Positions 35,002 to 44,059 of a DNA stretch of 64,000 bases are shown here, one piece after another. The DNA is taken from positions 186,001-250,000 of the forward strand of contig JAIOOS010000006.1 in assembly GCA_021414305.1 (NCBI GenBank), written 5' to 3'. A program made the position numbers and the translations under genes. The notes beneath the pieces are model-generated. The model searched no databases, was not told where the DNA came from, and saw only the letters and a list, made by a program, of their open reading frames with translations. Position 1 is the stretch's first letter; each line of letters starts with the position of its first letter. Source of the stretch: Burkholderiales bacterium (GTDB lineage Bacteria; Pseudomonadota; Gammaproteobacteria; Burkholderiales; Burkholderiaceae_C).

Positions 35002-35578
35002 CGATCAGGGCGAGCGGGATGTCGTGCGGCTCGGCCGCGAACGTCGACGGGTCGATCCGGCCCGACGACCAGGCGACGCCGACCGTGGTGGCCTCCGGGT
35101 GGGCCGCGAGCCAGCGGTCGTAGTAGCCGCCGCCGTAGCCGAGCCGGTGGCCGGCGTCGGTGAAGCCGACGCAAGGCACGACCACGACGTCGGGCACGAC
35201 CACGGTGCCGGCGCACGAGCCGATGCCGCACTCGTCGGCCACGCCCGGCGCCGCGCCGTCCCAGCGCCGGAACTCCATCGCTTTCGGCACGCGGCGTGCA
35301 TATGGCAGCGCCAGGGGTAAATCGGCGAAGCGCCGGTCGGCGGCAAGCGCCGCGACTGCGTTAAATTCGGACGGGAAGGCGCAGTACAGGCCCAGGCACT
35401 CCGGCTGGAGCTCGGCGATCACCTCCCTCAGGGCCGCGGCCAGAGCGAGGCTGGCGGCCGCGGCGGCGGGCGAAGACAGGAACGCCTCGCGCTCGGCGAG
35501 CAGCCGCTGGCGCAGGGCGCGACGGGCGGCGCGGGCAGGATCGATCGGGGCGTCGGCGGAAGAAGGCGCTTCGGTCAC
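34979..35578 (-). CDS. 5-formyltetrahydrofolate cyclo-ligase, copy 2
   Basis: The 199-residue protein (GTG 35578) has RRALRQRLLAEREAF, YCAFPSEFNAVAAL, VVPCVGFTDAGHRLGYGGGYYDRW and TTVGVAWS, the family set. It lies 18 bp from the divergent slt gene; cyclo-ligase next to slt, NDUFA9-like and cca is a common betaproteobacterial order, so this is probably the ancestral copy. The two copies differ widely in sequence outside the motifs. Confidence 0.92.
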   Translation of the reverse strand: MTEAPSSADAPIDPARAARRALRQRLLAEREAFLSSPAAAAASLALAAALREVIAELQPECLGLYCAFPSEFNAVAALAADRRFADLPLALPYARRVPKAMEFRRWDGAAPGVADECGIGSCAGTVVVPDVVVVPCVGFTDAGHRLGYGGGYYDRWLAAHPEATTVGVAWSSGRIDPSTFAAEPHDIPLALIVTEQGPR

Positions 35579-35596
35579 GGAAAAAAGGCGCAGCGG

Positions 35597-37666
35597 ATGC
35601 GAGTGACGAAGACGGCGGTGCGGGGCGAATCAGTATATGGGTGCGCCCGCCGCTGGCAGGTGCTGGCGCCGCTCGCCCTGCTCTCGGCCTTCGCCACTTC
35701 GATCCCAACCCTTGCCTTCGCCGCCCCGGCCGCCAGCGCCGACCCGGCGACCACCGTGCTCGACGCGCGCGAGGCGCTGCGCAAGCGCGATCGCAACCGC
35801 CTCGCCGCGCTGCGCGCGCAGGCGCTGGCCGAAACCAACCCGCTGGCGCTCTGGGTGGAGTACTGGGAGCTGAGCAACCGCCTCGGCGAGGCGCAGCAGC
35901 CCGAGCTCACCGCCTTCGCCGAGCGCTGGAGCGGCAGCTACGTCGAGGATCGGCTGCGCAACGACTGGCTGCTCGAGCTCGGCCGGCGCCGCGACTGGGC
36001 CAACTTCACGGCCGAGTTCCCGCGCTTTCGCATGAACGACGACCGCCAGGTCACCTGCTATTCGCTGGTTCCCGAGCTGATCGCCGGCCGCGACATCAAG
36101 GCCGCGGGCATCGCCGCCTGGCTGGCGCAGAAGGAAGAGGACGACGGCTGCGCCTTGCTTGCCGCCACGCTGCTCGATACCAGGCAGCTCGCGCCGGCCG
36201 ACATCTGGAAGAAGATCCGACTCGCGGCCGAGGCGAACAAGCCGCGCGTGGCGCGCCAGGCGGCGGGCCTGCTCGGCCGCGACGTCGCGGCGAGCGTCGG
36301 CGAGGCCTTCGAGAGCCCGGCGCGGTTCCTGACGAAGAAGCCCTCGATCTCGGCGCGCACCGACGCCGAGCTCTACACCCTCGCCCTCACCCGCCTGGCG
36401 GCGAGCGACAGCGAATCGGTCGCCGGCCTGCTCGTCGATCGCTGGGAGAAGGCCCTGCCGCCCGACCTCGCCGCCTGGGCCTGGGCCAGCCTCGCGCGGC
36501 AGAACGCGCAGAAGCTCCAGCCGGAAGCAGCCGACCAGTTCCTGCGCGCCGAGCGGGCCAATCGCAAGGGCAAGGAGATCGAGCTGCCCGACGACCTGCT
36601 GGCCTGGAAGGTGCGCGCCGCTCTGCGCGCCGATGGCGGCAAGGGCCGCTGGCAGCAGGTGGTGCAGGCGATCGACGCGATGTCGCCGGCCGAGCAGAAA
36701 GACGCCGCCTGGATCTACTGGAAGGCGCGCGCCCTGCAGGCGCTGGCCAAGGACTCGCAGGAGGGCGAGAGCCTGCGCGCCAGCAGCAGGGAGATGCTGG
36801 TCGCGATCGCGCCGCAGCTCAACTTCTACGGCCAGCTCGCGGCCGAGGACCTGGGCCAGCCGCAGGCCCTGCCGCCCAAGCCCGCCGCGCTCACCCCGGC
36901 CGAGCGCGAGGCCGTCGCCAATCACCCCGGCTTCAATCGCGCGCTGGCGCTGATCGCGATCGGCCTGCGCAGCGAAGGCGTGCGCGAATGGAATTTCTCG
37001 ATCCGCGGCCTCGGCGACCGCGAGCTGCTCGCCGCGGCGCAGCTCGCCTGCGACCGCGAGGTCTGGGACCGCTGCATCAACACCAGCGACCGGACCCGCG
37101 CCGAGATCGACATGGAGCAGCGCTTCCCCGCTCCGCACCGGCAGGAAGTCGCGGCCCGGGCGAAGGAGATCGGCCTCGACCCGGCGTTCGTCTACGGCCT
37201 GATCCGCCAGGAGTCGCGCTTCATCATGGACGCGCGCTCGGGCGTCGGCGCGAGCGGCCTGATGCAGCTCATGCCGGCCACCGCCAAGTGGACGGCGAAG
37301 AAGATCGGCCTGCCCTACTCGCCGGCGCTGATCGCCGACCGCGACACCAACCTGCGCCTCGGCAACGCCTACCTGAAGCTGGTGCTCGACGACGTCGGCG
37401 GCTCGCAGGCGATGGCCGCCGCCGCCTACAACGCCGGCCCGGGCCGGCCGCGCAAGTGGCGGGACGGCCCGGTGCTCGAGACGGCGATCTGGGCCGAGAA
37501 CATTCCCTTCGCGGAAACGCGCGACTACGTGAAGAAGGTGCTCAGCAACTCGGCCTACTACGCGCTCGCGCTCGGCGGCAAGGGCACGACGATCCGCTCG
37601 CGCCTCGGCCGCCCGGTCGGCCCGCCCGACCCGAACGCGCCGCCGCTCGACAAAGAGCTGCCCTGA
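35597..37666 (+). CDS. slt: Soluble lytic murein transglycosylase
   Basis: The 689-residue protein has a signal peptide (hydrophobic WQVLAPLALLSAFATS, cleavage near AFA-AP), a long helical superhelix of about 450 residues, and a C-terminal lysozyme-like domain. The catalytic glutamate is in GLIRQESRF, with GASGLMQLMPATA and AAYNAGPGR following. It cleaves peptidoglycan in the periplasm, forming 1,6-anhydromuramyl ends. The length fits Slt70. The start shares an 18-bp gap with the divergent cyclo-ligase gene. Confidence 0.95.
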   Translation: MRVTKTAVRGESVYGCARRWQVLAPLALLSAFATSIPTLAFAAPAASADPATTVLDAREALRKRDRNRLAALRAQALAETNPLALWVEYWELSNRLGEAQQPELTAFAERWSGSYVEDRLRNDWLLELGRRRDWANFTAEFPRFRMNDDRQVTCYSLVPELIAGRDIKAAGIAAWLAQKEEDDGCALLAATLLDTRQLAPADIWKKIRLAAEANKPRVARQAAGLLGRDVAASVGEAFESPARFLTKKPSISARTDAELYTLALTRLAASDSESVAGLLVDRWEKALPPDLAAWAWASLARQNAQKLQPEAADQFLRAERANRKGKEIELPDDLLAWKVRAALRADGGKGRWQQVVQAIDAMSPAEQKDAAWIYWKARALQALAKDSQEGESLRASSREMLVAIAPQLNFYGQLAAEDLGQPQALPPKPAALTPAEREAVANHPGFNRALALIAIGLRSEGVREWNFSIRGLGDRELLAAAQLACDREVWDRCINTSDRTRAEIDMEQRFPAPHRQEVAARAKEIGLDPAFVYGLIRQESRFIMDARSGVGASGLMQLMPATAKWTAKKIGLPYSPALIADRDTNLRLGNAYLKLVLDDVGGSQAMAAAAYNAGPGRPRKWRDGPVLETAIWAENIPFAETRDYVKKVLSNSAYYALALGGKGTTIRSRLGRPVGPPDPNAPPLDKELP

Positions 37667-37733
37667 GGGGAAAGGCCCGCCTCGGCGAGAATCGGCGCTC
37701 GTCGACTCCGCGCCGACCCCTCTCCGGCCCCCC

Positions 37734-38693
37734 ATGCTTCGCAATTTCCTGATCCTCGGCGGCACCGGCTTCGTCGGCCGCAGCGTCGCCGAAAAGCTGG
37801 TCGAGCGCAGCGGCGGCGCGGGCGGGCGCATCCGCGTCGCCACCCGCCGGTTGGCCCACGCCAAGCCGGTGCAGCTCCTGCCGACGGTCGAGGTCGCCGT
37901 CGGCGACGTGCACGACGAGGCGACGCTGGCCCGCCTGCTGCGCGATACCGACGTGGTGATCAACCTGGTGGCGATCCTGCATGGCAGCGAGGCCGAGTTC
38001 GAGCGCGTCCATGTGCGCCTGCCGGCACGGCTGGCCGCCGCCTGCAGGACCGCCGGGGTCAAGCGCGTCATCCATGTCAGCGCGCTCGGCGCCGCGACCG
38101 ACGCGCCGAGCCGCTACCAGCGCTCGAAGGCGCGCGGCGAAGACGCGCTGAAGGCGGCGGGGCTGGCCCTGACGATCCTGCGCCCCTCGGTCATCTTCGG
38201 CGAGCGCGACCGCTTCCTCAACCTGTTCGCCCGGATCCAGTCGATCTTCCCGCTGCTGCCGCTCGCCGGCGCCGACGCGCGATTCCAGCCGGTGTGGGTG
38301 GAAGACGTGGCGAGCGCGGTGGTCGCCGCGATCGACGACCCGACGACGATCGGCACGACGATCGAGTGCTGCGGCCCGCGCGTCTACACCCTGGCCGAGC
38401 TGGCGCGCGCCGCCGGCCGCTGGTCGGGCGCCGAGCGCCCGGTGTTCGCGATGCCCTCGCTGCTCGCCCGCATGCAGGCCTTCTTCATGGAGTGGCTGCC
38501 CGGCACGCCGCTGATGTCGCGCGACAACCTCGACTCGATGCGCGTGGCCAATGTCGCCAGCGGCAAGCTGCCCGGGCTCGAACGGCTCGGCGTCGAGCCG
38601 GCGCCGCTCGAAGCGATCGCGCCGCGCTATCTCGGCCACGTCTCGGGCGAGAAGCGCCTGGAGGCCTGGCGCGCCCGGGCACGACGCGGCTAG
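37734..38693 (+). CDS. NDUFA9-like NAD(P)-binding epimerase-family protein
   Basis: The 319-residue protein opens with the extended-SDR dinucleotide motif LGGTGFVGRSVAEKL and contains VIHVSALGAATDAPSRYQRSKARGE (tyrosine-lysine pair) and VIFGERDRFLNLFA. It matches the complex I NDUFA9 subunit family. In bacteria these are probably free oxidoreductases or chaperones rather than complex I parts. It follows slt, 67 bp away, on the same strand. Confidence 0.87.
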   Translation: MLRNFLILGGTGFVGRSVAEKLVERSGGAGGRIRVATRRLAHAKPVQLLPTVEVAVGDVHDEATLARLLRDTDVVINLVAILHGSEAEFERVHVRLPARLAAACRTAGVKRVIHVSALGAATDAPSRYQRSKARGEDALKAAGLALTILRPSVIFGERDRFLNLFARIQSIFPLLPLAGADARFQPVWVEDVASAVVAAIDDPTTIGTTIECCGPRVYTLAELARAAGRWSGAERPVFAMPSLLARMQAFFMEWLPGTPLMSRDNLDSMRVANVASGKLPGLERLGVEPAPLEAIAPRYLGHVSGEKRLEAWRARARRG

Positions 38694-38808
38694 CGAGCGG
38701 CTGCGAACGTCCGGTGATGCGCCGCACGCATCGCCGCGTTGCCAAAGCGTCAAGCACCGCCGGCCCGGCCGCGGCTAGCATCGTCGGCCCGAACGCACGA
38801 GGTCGACC

Positions 38809-39486
38809 ATGCAGCTCTACATCGGCAACAAGAACTACTCCTCCTGGTCGCTGCGCCCCTGGCTGCTGCTGAAGCACAAGGGCATCGCCTTCGAGGAGCG
38901 GAAAGTGCGCCTCGGCTGGGAGGACGACTCGCCGTTCAAGAAGACGATGCTCTCGCTCGCGCCCTCGGGCCGGGTGCCGCTGCTGATCGACGACGGCTTT
39001 CCGATCTGGGACAGCCTGGCGATCGCGGAGACCCTGGCCGAGCGCTTTCCCGAGGACCAGCTCTGGCCGCGCGACGCGAAGGCCCGGGCCCGGGCGCGCA
39101 GCCTCTGCGCCGAGATGCACTCGGGCTTCGGCGAGCTGCGCGGCACCTTCGGCATGAACCTCGAGGCCCGGCTGCCCGAGGTCGGCGAGCGCATGCTGCG
39201 CGAGAAGCCCGGCGCGGCGCGCGACCTGAAGCGCATCGACGCGATGTGGCGCGAGGCGCTCGAGGAAAGCGGCGGCCCGTTCCTGTTCGGCGCGTTCAGC
39301 ATCGCCGACGCCTACTTCGCGCCGGTCTGCACCCGCGTCCGCACCTACGGCCTGCCGGTGTCGCCGCGCAGCGCCGAGTACGTGCGCCACATCCTCGCGT
39401 TGCCGGCGTTCCTGGAATGGGAGCGCGAGGCGCTCGCCGAGCACGACTGGATCGCCGAGGACGAGCTCTACCGAACTCGTCCCTGA
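38809..39486 (+). CDS. Glutathione S-transferase
   Basis: The 225-residue protein has a thioredoxin-like N-terminal domain with the zeta/EPT1-like start YIGNKNYSSWSLRPWLLL (catalytic serine), PSGRVPLLIDDG and D-S-LAIAETL, and an all-helical C-terminal domain with FSIADAYFAPVCTR. It conjugates glutathione to, or isomerises, electrophiles in the cytoplasm. It belongs to the slt-NDUFA9-GST-cca block. Confidence 0.9.
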   Translation: MQLYIGNKNYSSWSLRPWLLLKHKGIAFEERKVRLGWEDDSPFKKTMLSLAPSGRVPLLIDDGFPIWDSLAIAETLAERFPEDQLWPRDAKARARARSLCAEMHSGFGELRGTFGMNLEARLPEVGERMLREKPGAARDLKRIDAMWREALEESGGPFLFGAFSIADAYFAPVCTRVRTYGLPVSPRSAEYVRHILALPAFLEWEREALAEHDWIAEDELYRTRP

Positions 39487-39492
39487 GGCGGA

Positions 39493-40242
39493 TCAGGCCT
39501 TCTTGCGGCGCCGCGACATGAAGCCGACCGCGCCCAGCCCCGCGAGCATCAGCGCGTAGGTTTCGGGCTCGGGAACGGCGGTGACCGACTCGACCTTGAC
39601 GGCCATGTCGTTGTAGTCCCAGTCGCTGCCGTCTTCGTAGGCGAAGAGCCAGTTGGTCGAGCTGCCGTCCTGGAAGGCGATGAAGCGGTCGTCGCGCGGT
39701 CCGCTGTTGAGCTGGTCGAGCGAGTAGTACGTGGGGCCGTTCGGCGAAGGCTTGAAGAAGAAGCCGAACGAGGACGGGTTGATCAGCGCGTTGGTGAAGG
39801 TGCCGCAGTTGAACTTGATGCCGCACGCCGACGCCGGGCCGAACACTTCGAGCGTGTTGCCGACGATCGTCATGCCCACCGCATCGGTGGCGGCGGCGCC
39901 GCCGAGCAGCAGGTTGTAGCTGACGATGTTGTCGGTGTTCGTGCCGAACCAGATGCCGAACGACTGGGTCCCGGCGTTGGCGGTGAACTCGGCCACCAGG
40001 GTGGGAATGCTCGATGCCGCCGAGGGCGTGGTCGACGACCAGAACGCGGCCGAGCTCTGGTCGGTGACGACGTTGATGCCGCTCGAGGGGAACAGGGTCG
40101 TGACGATGGTCTGCAGGCTGGCTTCGCTGCCGGGGGCCGGCCCGATGACGGAGGGCGTCGCATCGTTCGCGACGAAGTCGACGGCGAGCACCGGCGCGCT
40201 GGCGGCGAGGCCGAGCAGGGCGGCGATCAGTTTCAGTTTCAT
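39493..40242 (-). CDS. PEP-CTERM sorted exported protein
   Basis: ATG 40242 follows GGAG at 6 bases. The 249-residue protein has a signal peptide (KLKLIAALLGLAASAPVLA), a beta-rich body and the C-terminal sorting tail VPEPETYALMLAGLGAVGFM with SRRRKKA, which an exosortase (EpsH/XrtA type) cleaves at the surface. The body, with FVANDATPSVIG and DWDYNDMAVKVE, looks like a calcium- or matrix-type beta domain (the DYNDM stretch recurs in such proteins). No exosortase gene is in the window. It interrupts the GST-cca order on the opposite strand. Confidence 0.9.
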   Translation of the reverse strand: MKLKLIAALLGLAASAPVLAVDFVANDATPSVIGPAPGSEASLQTIVTTLFPSSGINVVTDQSSAAFWSSTTPSAASSIPTLVAEFTANAGTQSFGIWFGTNTDNIVSYNLLLGGAAATDAVGMTIVGNTLEVFGPASACGIKFNCGTFTNALINPSSFGFFFKPSPNGPTYYSLDQLNSGPRDDRFIAFQDGSSTNWLFAYEDGSDWDYNDMAVKVESVTAVPEPETYALMLAGLGAVGFMSRRRKKA

Positions 40243-40262
40243 TCGAGCTCCAGAGAGTTTTC

Positions 40263-40398
40263 GCAACGGAGGGTCCGTGCGGCTGGAGCGGAATGTATCG
40301 ACGCCCTCGTGCGCGCTGTCCCCCCGGAGCCCGGGGTTCTTCCGACGAGCGGTCGGTGTTCTGACAAGTAGTAACGGTTCTCCGGACGAGCGGTCGGT
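40263..40398 (-). promoter_or_regulatory. Possible sigma-54 promoter with upstream direct repeats
   Basis: On the minus strand GG (40276-40275) and GC (40264-40263) lie 10 bp apart, with TT before GC, the -24/-12 pattern. Upstream are two identical 14-bp repeats, GACGAGCGGTCGGT, at 40344-40357 and 40385-40398, 41 bp (about four helical turns) apart, as enhancer sites would be. PEP-CTERM genes are often sigma-54/PrsR controlled. A weak point is that the leader would be only about 10 bases. The repeats also lie just before cca, so they might serve that gene. Confidence 0.4.
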
Positions 40399-40424
40399 CG
40401 ATGCTCAAACCCTAGACTATCTCG

Positions 40425-41687
40425 ATGAAGCGCTATCTCGTCGGCGGTGCGGTCCGCGATGCCCTGCTCGGCTTGCCGGTCGTCGACCGCGACTGGGTTC
40501 TCGTCGGCGCCGACGTCGACGCGCTGGTCGCTGCCGGCTACCAGCCGGTGGGCGCCGACTTCCCCGTCTTCCTCCATCCCGAGACGCACGAGGAGCACGC
40601 CCTGGCGCGCACCGAGCGGAAGACGGCGCCGGGCTATCGCGGCTTCGCGTTCCGCGCCGATCCGGGCGTCACGCTCGAAGAGGACCTGCTGCGCCGCGAC
40701 CTGACGATCAACGCGATGGCCGAGGACGAGGATGGTCGCGTGATCGATCCCTACGGCGGCCGACGCGATCTCGAGGACAAGGTCCTGCGCCACGTGTCGC
40801 CCGCGTTCGCCGAGGACCCGGTGCGCATCCTGCGCCTGGCGCGCTTCGCCGCGCGTCATCCCGACTTTCGCGTCGCGCCCGGGACCACCGCCCTGATGCG
40901 GCAGATGGTCGAGGCGGGCGAGGCCGATGCGCTGGTCGCCGAGCGGGTCTGGCGCGAGCTCTCGCGCGGCCTGATGGAGACCCGGCCGTCGCGCATGCTC
41001 GAGGTGCTGCGCGAATGCGGCGCGCTCGCGCGGGTGCTGCCCGAGGTCGATCGTCTGTTCGGCGTGCCGCAGCGAGCCGACTACCACCCCGAGGTCGACA
41101 CCGGCGTGCACCTGCTGATGGTGCTTGACATGGCCGCGCGCCTCGGCGCCTCGCTCGCAGTGCGGTACGCCTGCCTCGGCCACGACCTCGGCAAGGGCAC
41201 GACGCCGGCGCACGTCCTGCCGCAGCACCTGCGCCACGAGGAGCGCAGCGTCGCCCTGGTGCGGCAGATGAGCGAGCGGCTTCGCGTCGACAACGCCTGT
41301 CGCGCCCTCGCCGAAGTGACCGCGCGCGAGCACGGCAACGTGCACCGCAGCGGCGAGTTCGGCGCCGCCGCGCTGGTGCGCCTGCTCGAGCGCTGCGACG
41401 CGCTGCGCCGGCCCGACCGATTCGCCGAGCTGCTGCTCGCCTGCGAGTGCGACGCCCGCGGCCGGCTCGGCCTGGAAGACAAGGCGTATCCGCAACGCGA
41501 GCGGCTGACAGACGCCCTGCGCCGCGTCGCGGCGGTCGACGCCACCGCCGTCGCTGCCGCGGCCGCCGAACGCGGCGCCAGCGGGCCTGCGATCGGCCAG
41601 GCGATCCATGACGCGCGGGTCGACGCGCTGCGCGATTTCGCGGCCCCTTCTTCTCCCTCTCCCGCGAGCGGGAGAGGGTCGGGGTGA
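40425..41687 (+). CDS. cca: CCA-adding tRNA nucleotidyltransferase / multifunctional CCA protein
   Basis: The 420-residue protein begins with the class II nucleotidyltransferase core YLVGGAVRDALLG, metal pair DRDW, R-x(3)-EEDLLRRDLTINAMA and the E-D-P-VRILRLARFAAR base-selecting region. A C-terminal HD phosphohydrolase domain is present (HLLMVLDMAA, GHDLGKG). It builds and repairs the 3' CCA of tRNA. The last 13 residues (about PSSPSPASGRGSG) and the stop codon are supplied by a palindromic repeat that begins at about 41653. Confidence 0.96.
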   Translation: MKRYLVGGAVRDALLGLPVVDRDWVLVGADVDALVAAGYQPVGADFPVFLHPETHEEHALARTERKTAPGYRGFAFRADPGVTLEEDLLRRDLTINAMAEDEDGRVIDPYGGRRDLEDKVLRHVSPAFAEDPVRILRLARFAARHPDFRVAPGTTALMRQMVEAGEADALVAERVWRELSRGLMETRPSRMLEVLRECGALARVLPEVDRLFGVPQRADYHPEVDTGVHLLMVLDMAARLGASLAVRYACLGHDLGKGTTPAHVLPQHLRHEERSVALVRQMSERLRVDNACRALAEVTAREHGNVHRSGEFGAAALVRLLERCDALRRPDRFAELLLACECDARGRLGLEDKAYPQRERLTDALRRVAAVDATAVAAAAAERGASGPAIGQAIHDARVDALRDFAAPSSPSPASGRGSG

Positions 41688-41740
41688 GGGTAGGCGCGCA
41701 AACCCTCACCCCTGCCCTCTCCCGCAAGCGGGAGAGGGAG
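41653..41740. repeat. Two inverted copies of a dispersed palindromic repeat
   Basis: A 38-bp unit at 41653-41690 recurs in inverted orientation at 41703-41740, differing at only four positions. Each unit holds a perfect hairpin (CCCTCTCCCGC with GCGGGAGAGGG) and a GGGGTGAGGG tail. Together they can form two small hairpins or one large one. This type of repeat is widespread between genes in Gamma- and Betaproteobacteria. The cca stop lies inside copy 1, and the DUF2905 stop is 7 bp beyond copy 2, so it may also end transcription from both sides. Confidence 0.9.
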
Positions 41741-41747
41741 AAATACC

Positions 41748-41942
41748 TTAGAGGAAGCGGGCGATCGCCATGCCGATCAGGCCGATCAGCACGCTGCTGC
41801 CGAACGGCAGGAACCAGGGTCGGCCGAACAGGCGGAAGCGGAAGTCGCCGGGCAGGCGGCCGAGGCCGCGCTTCTCCAGCCACGGCCCGATCGCGTTGAA
41901 GACGATCAGGGCGACGAAGACGACGACGAGCCAGCGGATCAT
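41748..41942 (-). CDS. DUF2905 small membrane protein
   Basis: ATG 41942 gives 64 residues: MIRWLVVVFVALIVFNAIGPW forms the first membrane segment, GLGRLPGDFRFR is the family hallmark loop, and FGSSVLIGLIGMAIARFL the second segment. The family is conserved but of unknown role. A TTG at 41948 is an alternative start. It lies 9 bp after the midA stop on the same strand. Confidence 0.82.
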   Translation of the reverse strand: MIRWLVVVFVALIVFNAIGPWLEKRGLGRLPGDFRFRLFGRPWFLPFGSSVLIGLIGMAIARFL

Positions 41943-41951
41943 GGGCAATGC

Positions 41952-43061
41952 CTAGAGCCGGTGCCGGCGGTCGCCCGCGGCGAAGCCGAGCGGCGCGTAC
42001 TCGGGCAGGCCTTTCGTGAAGGCGATCACCTTGAACAGCTCGCCCATCTCGTGCTCGTTGAGCAGCATCGCCGCCTCGGCGCGGGCGCGCAGCGAAGCCC
42101 GCTCCATCAGCTCGCCGATGCCGCAGTTGAACAGGAACCGGGCCTGCGAGGTGTAGCCGGCGACGTCGAAGCCGGCGTCCTGGCCGGCCAGCGCGACGCC
42201 GGTGAAGTCGACATGCGCCGTGATGTCCTTGATGCCGACGTCGGCGAGCACGTCGGGGTCGGAGCGATGCTCGCGGTGGCACATGAGCGTGCCCTCCGAG
42301 CGCTGCGGATGGTAGTACTCGTTCTCCGGGAAACCGTAGTCGACGAAGAGGGCGACGCCCCGCTCCATGTGCTCGGCGAGCGTGGCGACGAAGCCTTCGG
42401 CCTGGCGATGCGTCTCGGTCGTCGCCCCTGCCGGAAACGACGCCGCATGCGGCGGACGCAGGGCCGTCGGCCGGTCGCTCCAGGCGAACGGGCGCTCGCC
42501 CTCGGCGCGCACGACGCCGCGCTCGAACCAGCTCGCGCCGTCGAAATGGAGCAGGTCGACCGGCATCGCGTCGAGCACCTCGTTGCCGACGACGACGCCG
42601 TTCATCCGCTCGGGCAGCACGTCGAGCCAGCGCACGAGGTCGCCGAACTCGCGGGTCGCCTCTCGCTGGCGTTCGCGCAGCGGCGCCGAGAGCTCGACGA
42701 TCGAGTAGTGGCGGATCCGGCCGCGCAGGGCCGGCAGCATCTCGGCCGCCAGGGCGCCGGAGCCGGCGCCGAACTCCCAGACCTCGTCGCCGCCCGAAGC
42801 CTCGAGCGCCTCGTCGATCTGCCGGGCGAGCGCGCGGCCGAACAGCGGCGAGAGCTCGGGCGCGGTGACGAAATCGCTGCCGGTCTCGGGCATGCGGCCG
42901 ACGACCAGCCGGCCGCTCGCGTAGTAGCCGAGGCCGGGCTCGTACAGGGCCATCGCCATGAAGGCGCTGAAGGGCAGCCAGCCGCCCGCCGCGGCGATGG
43001 CCGCACCGATTCGCGCGACCAGGGCGGTCGATACACTTGCTGCGTCGTTGTCTGCGTGCAC
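41952..43061 (-). CDS. MidA/NDUFAF7-family SAM-dependent methyltransferase
   Basis: GTG 43061 begins a 369-residue protein with the family N-terminal block [17 protein letters not shown], then [17 protein letters not shown], the SAM loop [41 protein letters not shown] and [26 protein letters not shown]7 dimethylates an arginine of complex I in mitochondria; the bacterial target is not proven. The gene is divergent from ttcA, with only 17 bp between the two starts. Confidence 0.92.
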   Translation of the reverse strand: MHADNDAASVSTALVARIGAAIAAAGGWLPFSAFMAMALYEPGLGYYASGRLVVGRMPETGSDFVTAPELSPLFGRALARQIDEALEASGGDEVWEFGAGSGALAAEMLPALRGRIRHYSIVELSAPLRERQREATREFGDLVRWLDVLPERMNGVVVGNEVLDAMPVDLLHFDGASWFERGVVRAEGERPFAWSDRPTALRPPHAASFPAGATTETHRQAEGFVATLAEHMERGVALFVDYGFPENEYYHPQRSEGTLMCHREHRSDPDVLADVGIKDITAHVDFTGVALAGQDAGFDVAGYTSQARFLFNCGIGELMERASLRARAEAAMLLNEHEMGELFKVIAFTKGLPEYAPLGFAAGDRRHRL

Positions 43062-43078
43062 CGCGCATTGTAGAAATC

Positions 43079-44059
43079 GTGTCCGCCTCCCCCGAATCGC
43101 TCGTCGCCGAAGCTCGCGCGCCGCGGTCCAGGACCTCGGTCGAGGTCGCCAAGCTGGCCAAGCGGCTGCACGCCCGCGTCGGCCAGGCGATCGCCGATTT
43201 CGCCATGATCGAGCCCGGCGACAAGGTCATGGTCTGCCTCTCCGGCGGCAAGGACAGCTACGCGCTGCTCGACATCCTGATGGCCCTGCGCGAGCGCGCG
43301 CCGGTGCCGTTCGAGCTCGTCGCCGTCAACCTCGACCAGAAGCAGCCGGGCTTCCCGGCCGAGGTGCTGCCCGGCTACCTCGCGGCCCGTGGCGTGCCCT
43401 ACCGCATCGTCGAGCAGGACACCTACAGCGTCGTCAAGCGGCTGGTGCCCGAAGGCAAGACGATGTGCAGCCTGTGCTCGCGCCTGCGTCGCGGCGCGCT
43501 CTACCGCGTGGCGAGCGAGCTCGGCGCGACCAAGGTCGCTCTCGGCCACCATCGCGACGACATGGTGCAGACCCTGTTCATGAACATGTTCTTCGGCGGC
43601 CGCATGAAGGGCATGCCGCCCAAGCTGGTGAGCGACGACGGTCGTCACGTCGTGATCCGGCCGCTCGCCTACGTCGCCGAGGCCGACCTGGTGCGCTGGG
43701 CCGAGCACCGCGCCTTCCCGATCATTCCCTGCAACCTGTGCGGCAGCCAGACGCATCTGCAGCGGGTCAAGGTCGGGCAGATGCTGCGCGACTGGGAGCG
43801 CGAGCAGCCGGGCAGGATCGACCGGATCTTCCGGGCGATGGGCGACATCGTTCCCTCGCACCTGATGGACCGGAACCTCCACCCGTTCGCCTCGCTCCGA
43901 CCGACGGGCGTGGTCAACGCCGAGGGCGACCGCGCGTTCGATGAAGACGAGCTCGATGCCTGCGGCCCCTCGCCCGCCTCCGCGGCGCGGCCGATCGGGA
44001 TCGCGCCGGACCGCCGGCCGCCGAGGCCGGCCTCGTCGCCAGAAGGGGATTCGCCATGA
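43079..44059 (+). CDS. ttcA: tRNA 2-thiocytidine synthase
   Basis: The 326-residue enzyme thiolates cytidine 32 of tRNA using ATP and an iron-sulfur cluster. The PP-loop [13 protein letters not shown], the cysteine pair in [12 protein letters not shown] and a third cysteine in IPCNLCGSQ are present. GTG 43079 is chosen because the earlier ATG (43037) overlaps midA and adds no conserved residues. It overlaps the lipoprotein gene downstream by 4 bp (ATGA). Confidence 0.95.
   Translation: MSASPESLVAEARAPRSRTSVEVAKLAKRLHARVGQAIADFAMIEPGDKVMVCLSGGKDSYALLDILMALRERAPVPFELVAVNLDQKQPGFPAEVLPGYLAARGVPYRIVEQDTYSVVKRLVPEGKTMCSLCSRLRRGALYRVASELGATKVALGHHRDDMVQTLFMNMFFGGRMKGMPPKLVSDDGRHVVIRPLAYVAEADLVRWAEHRAFPIIPCNLCGSQTHLQRVKVGQMLRDWEREQPGRIDRIFRAMGDIVPSHLMDRNLHPFASLRPTGVVNAEGDRAFDEDELDACGPSPASAARPIGIAPDRRPPRPASSPEGDSP

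Noticed and set aside
35630-38071. 813-codon minus-strand frame opposite slt and the NDUFA9-like gene
   Set aside because: Antisense to two real genes and compositionally biased; no recognisable domain.
41653-41740. CRISPR or tandem repeat array
   Set aside because: Only two copies, inverted to each other with a 12-bp gap; no spacers of regular size and no cas genes.
40708-43251. 847-codon minus-strand frame across cca, DUF2905 and midA
   Set aside because: It crosses the palindromic repeats and is out of frame with midA; composition is that of a shadow.
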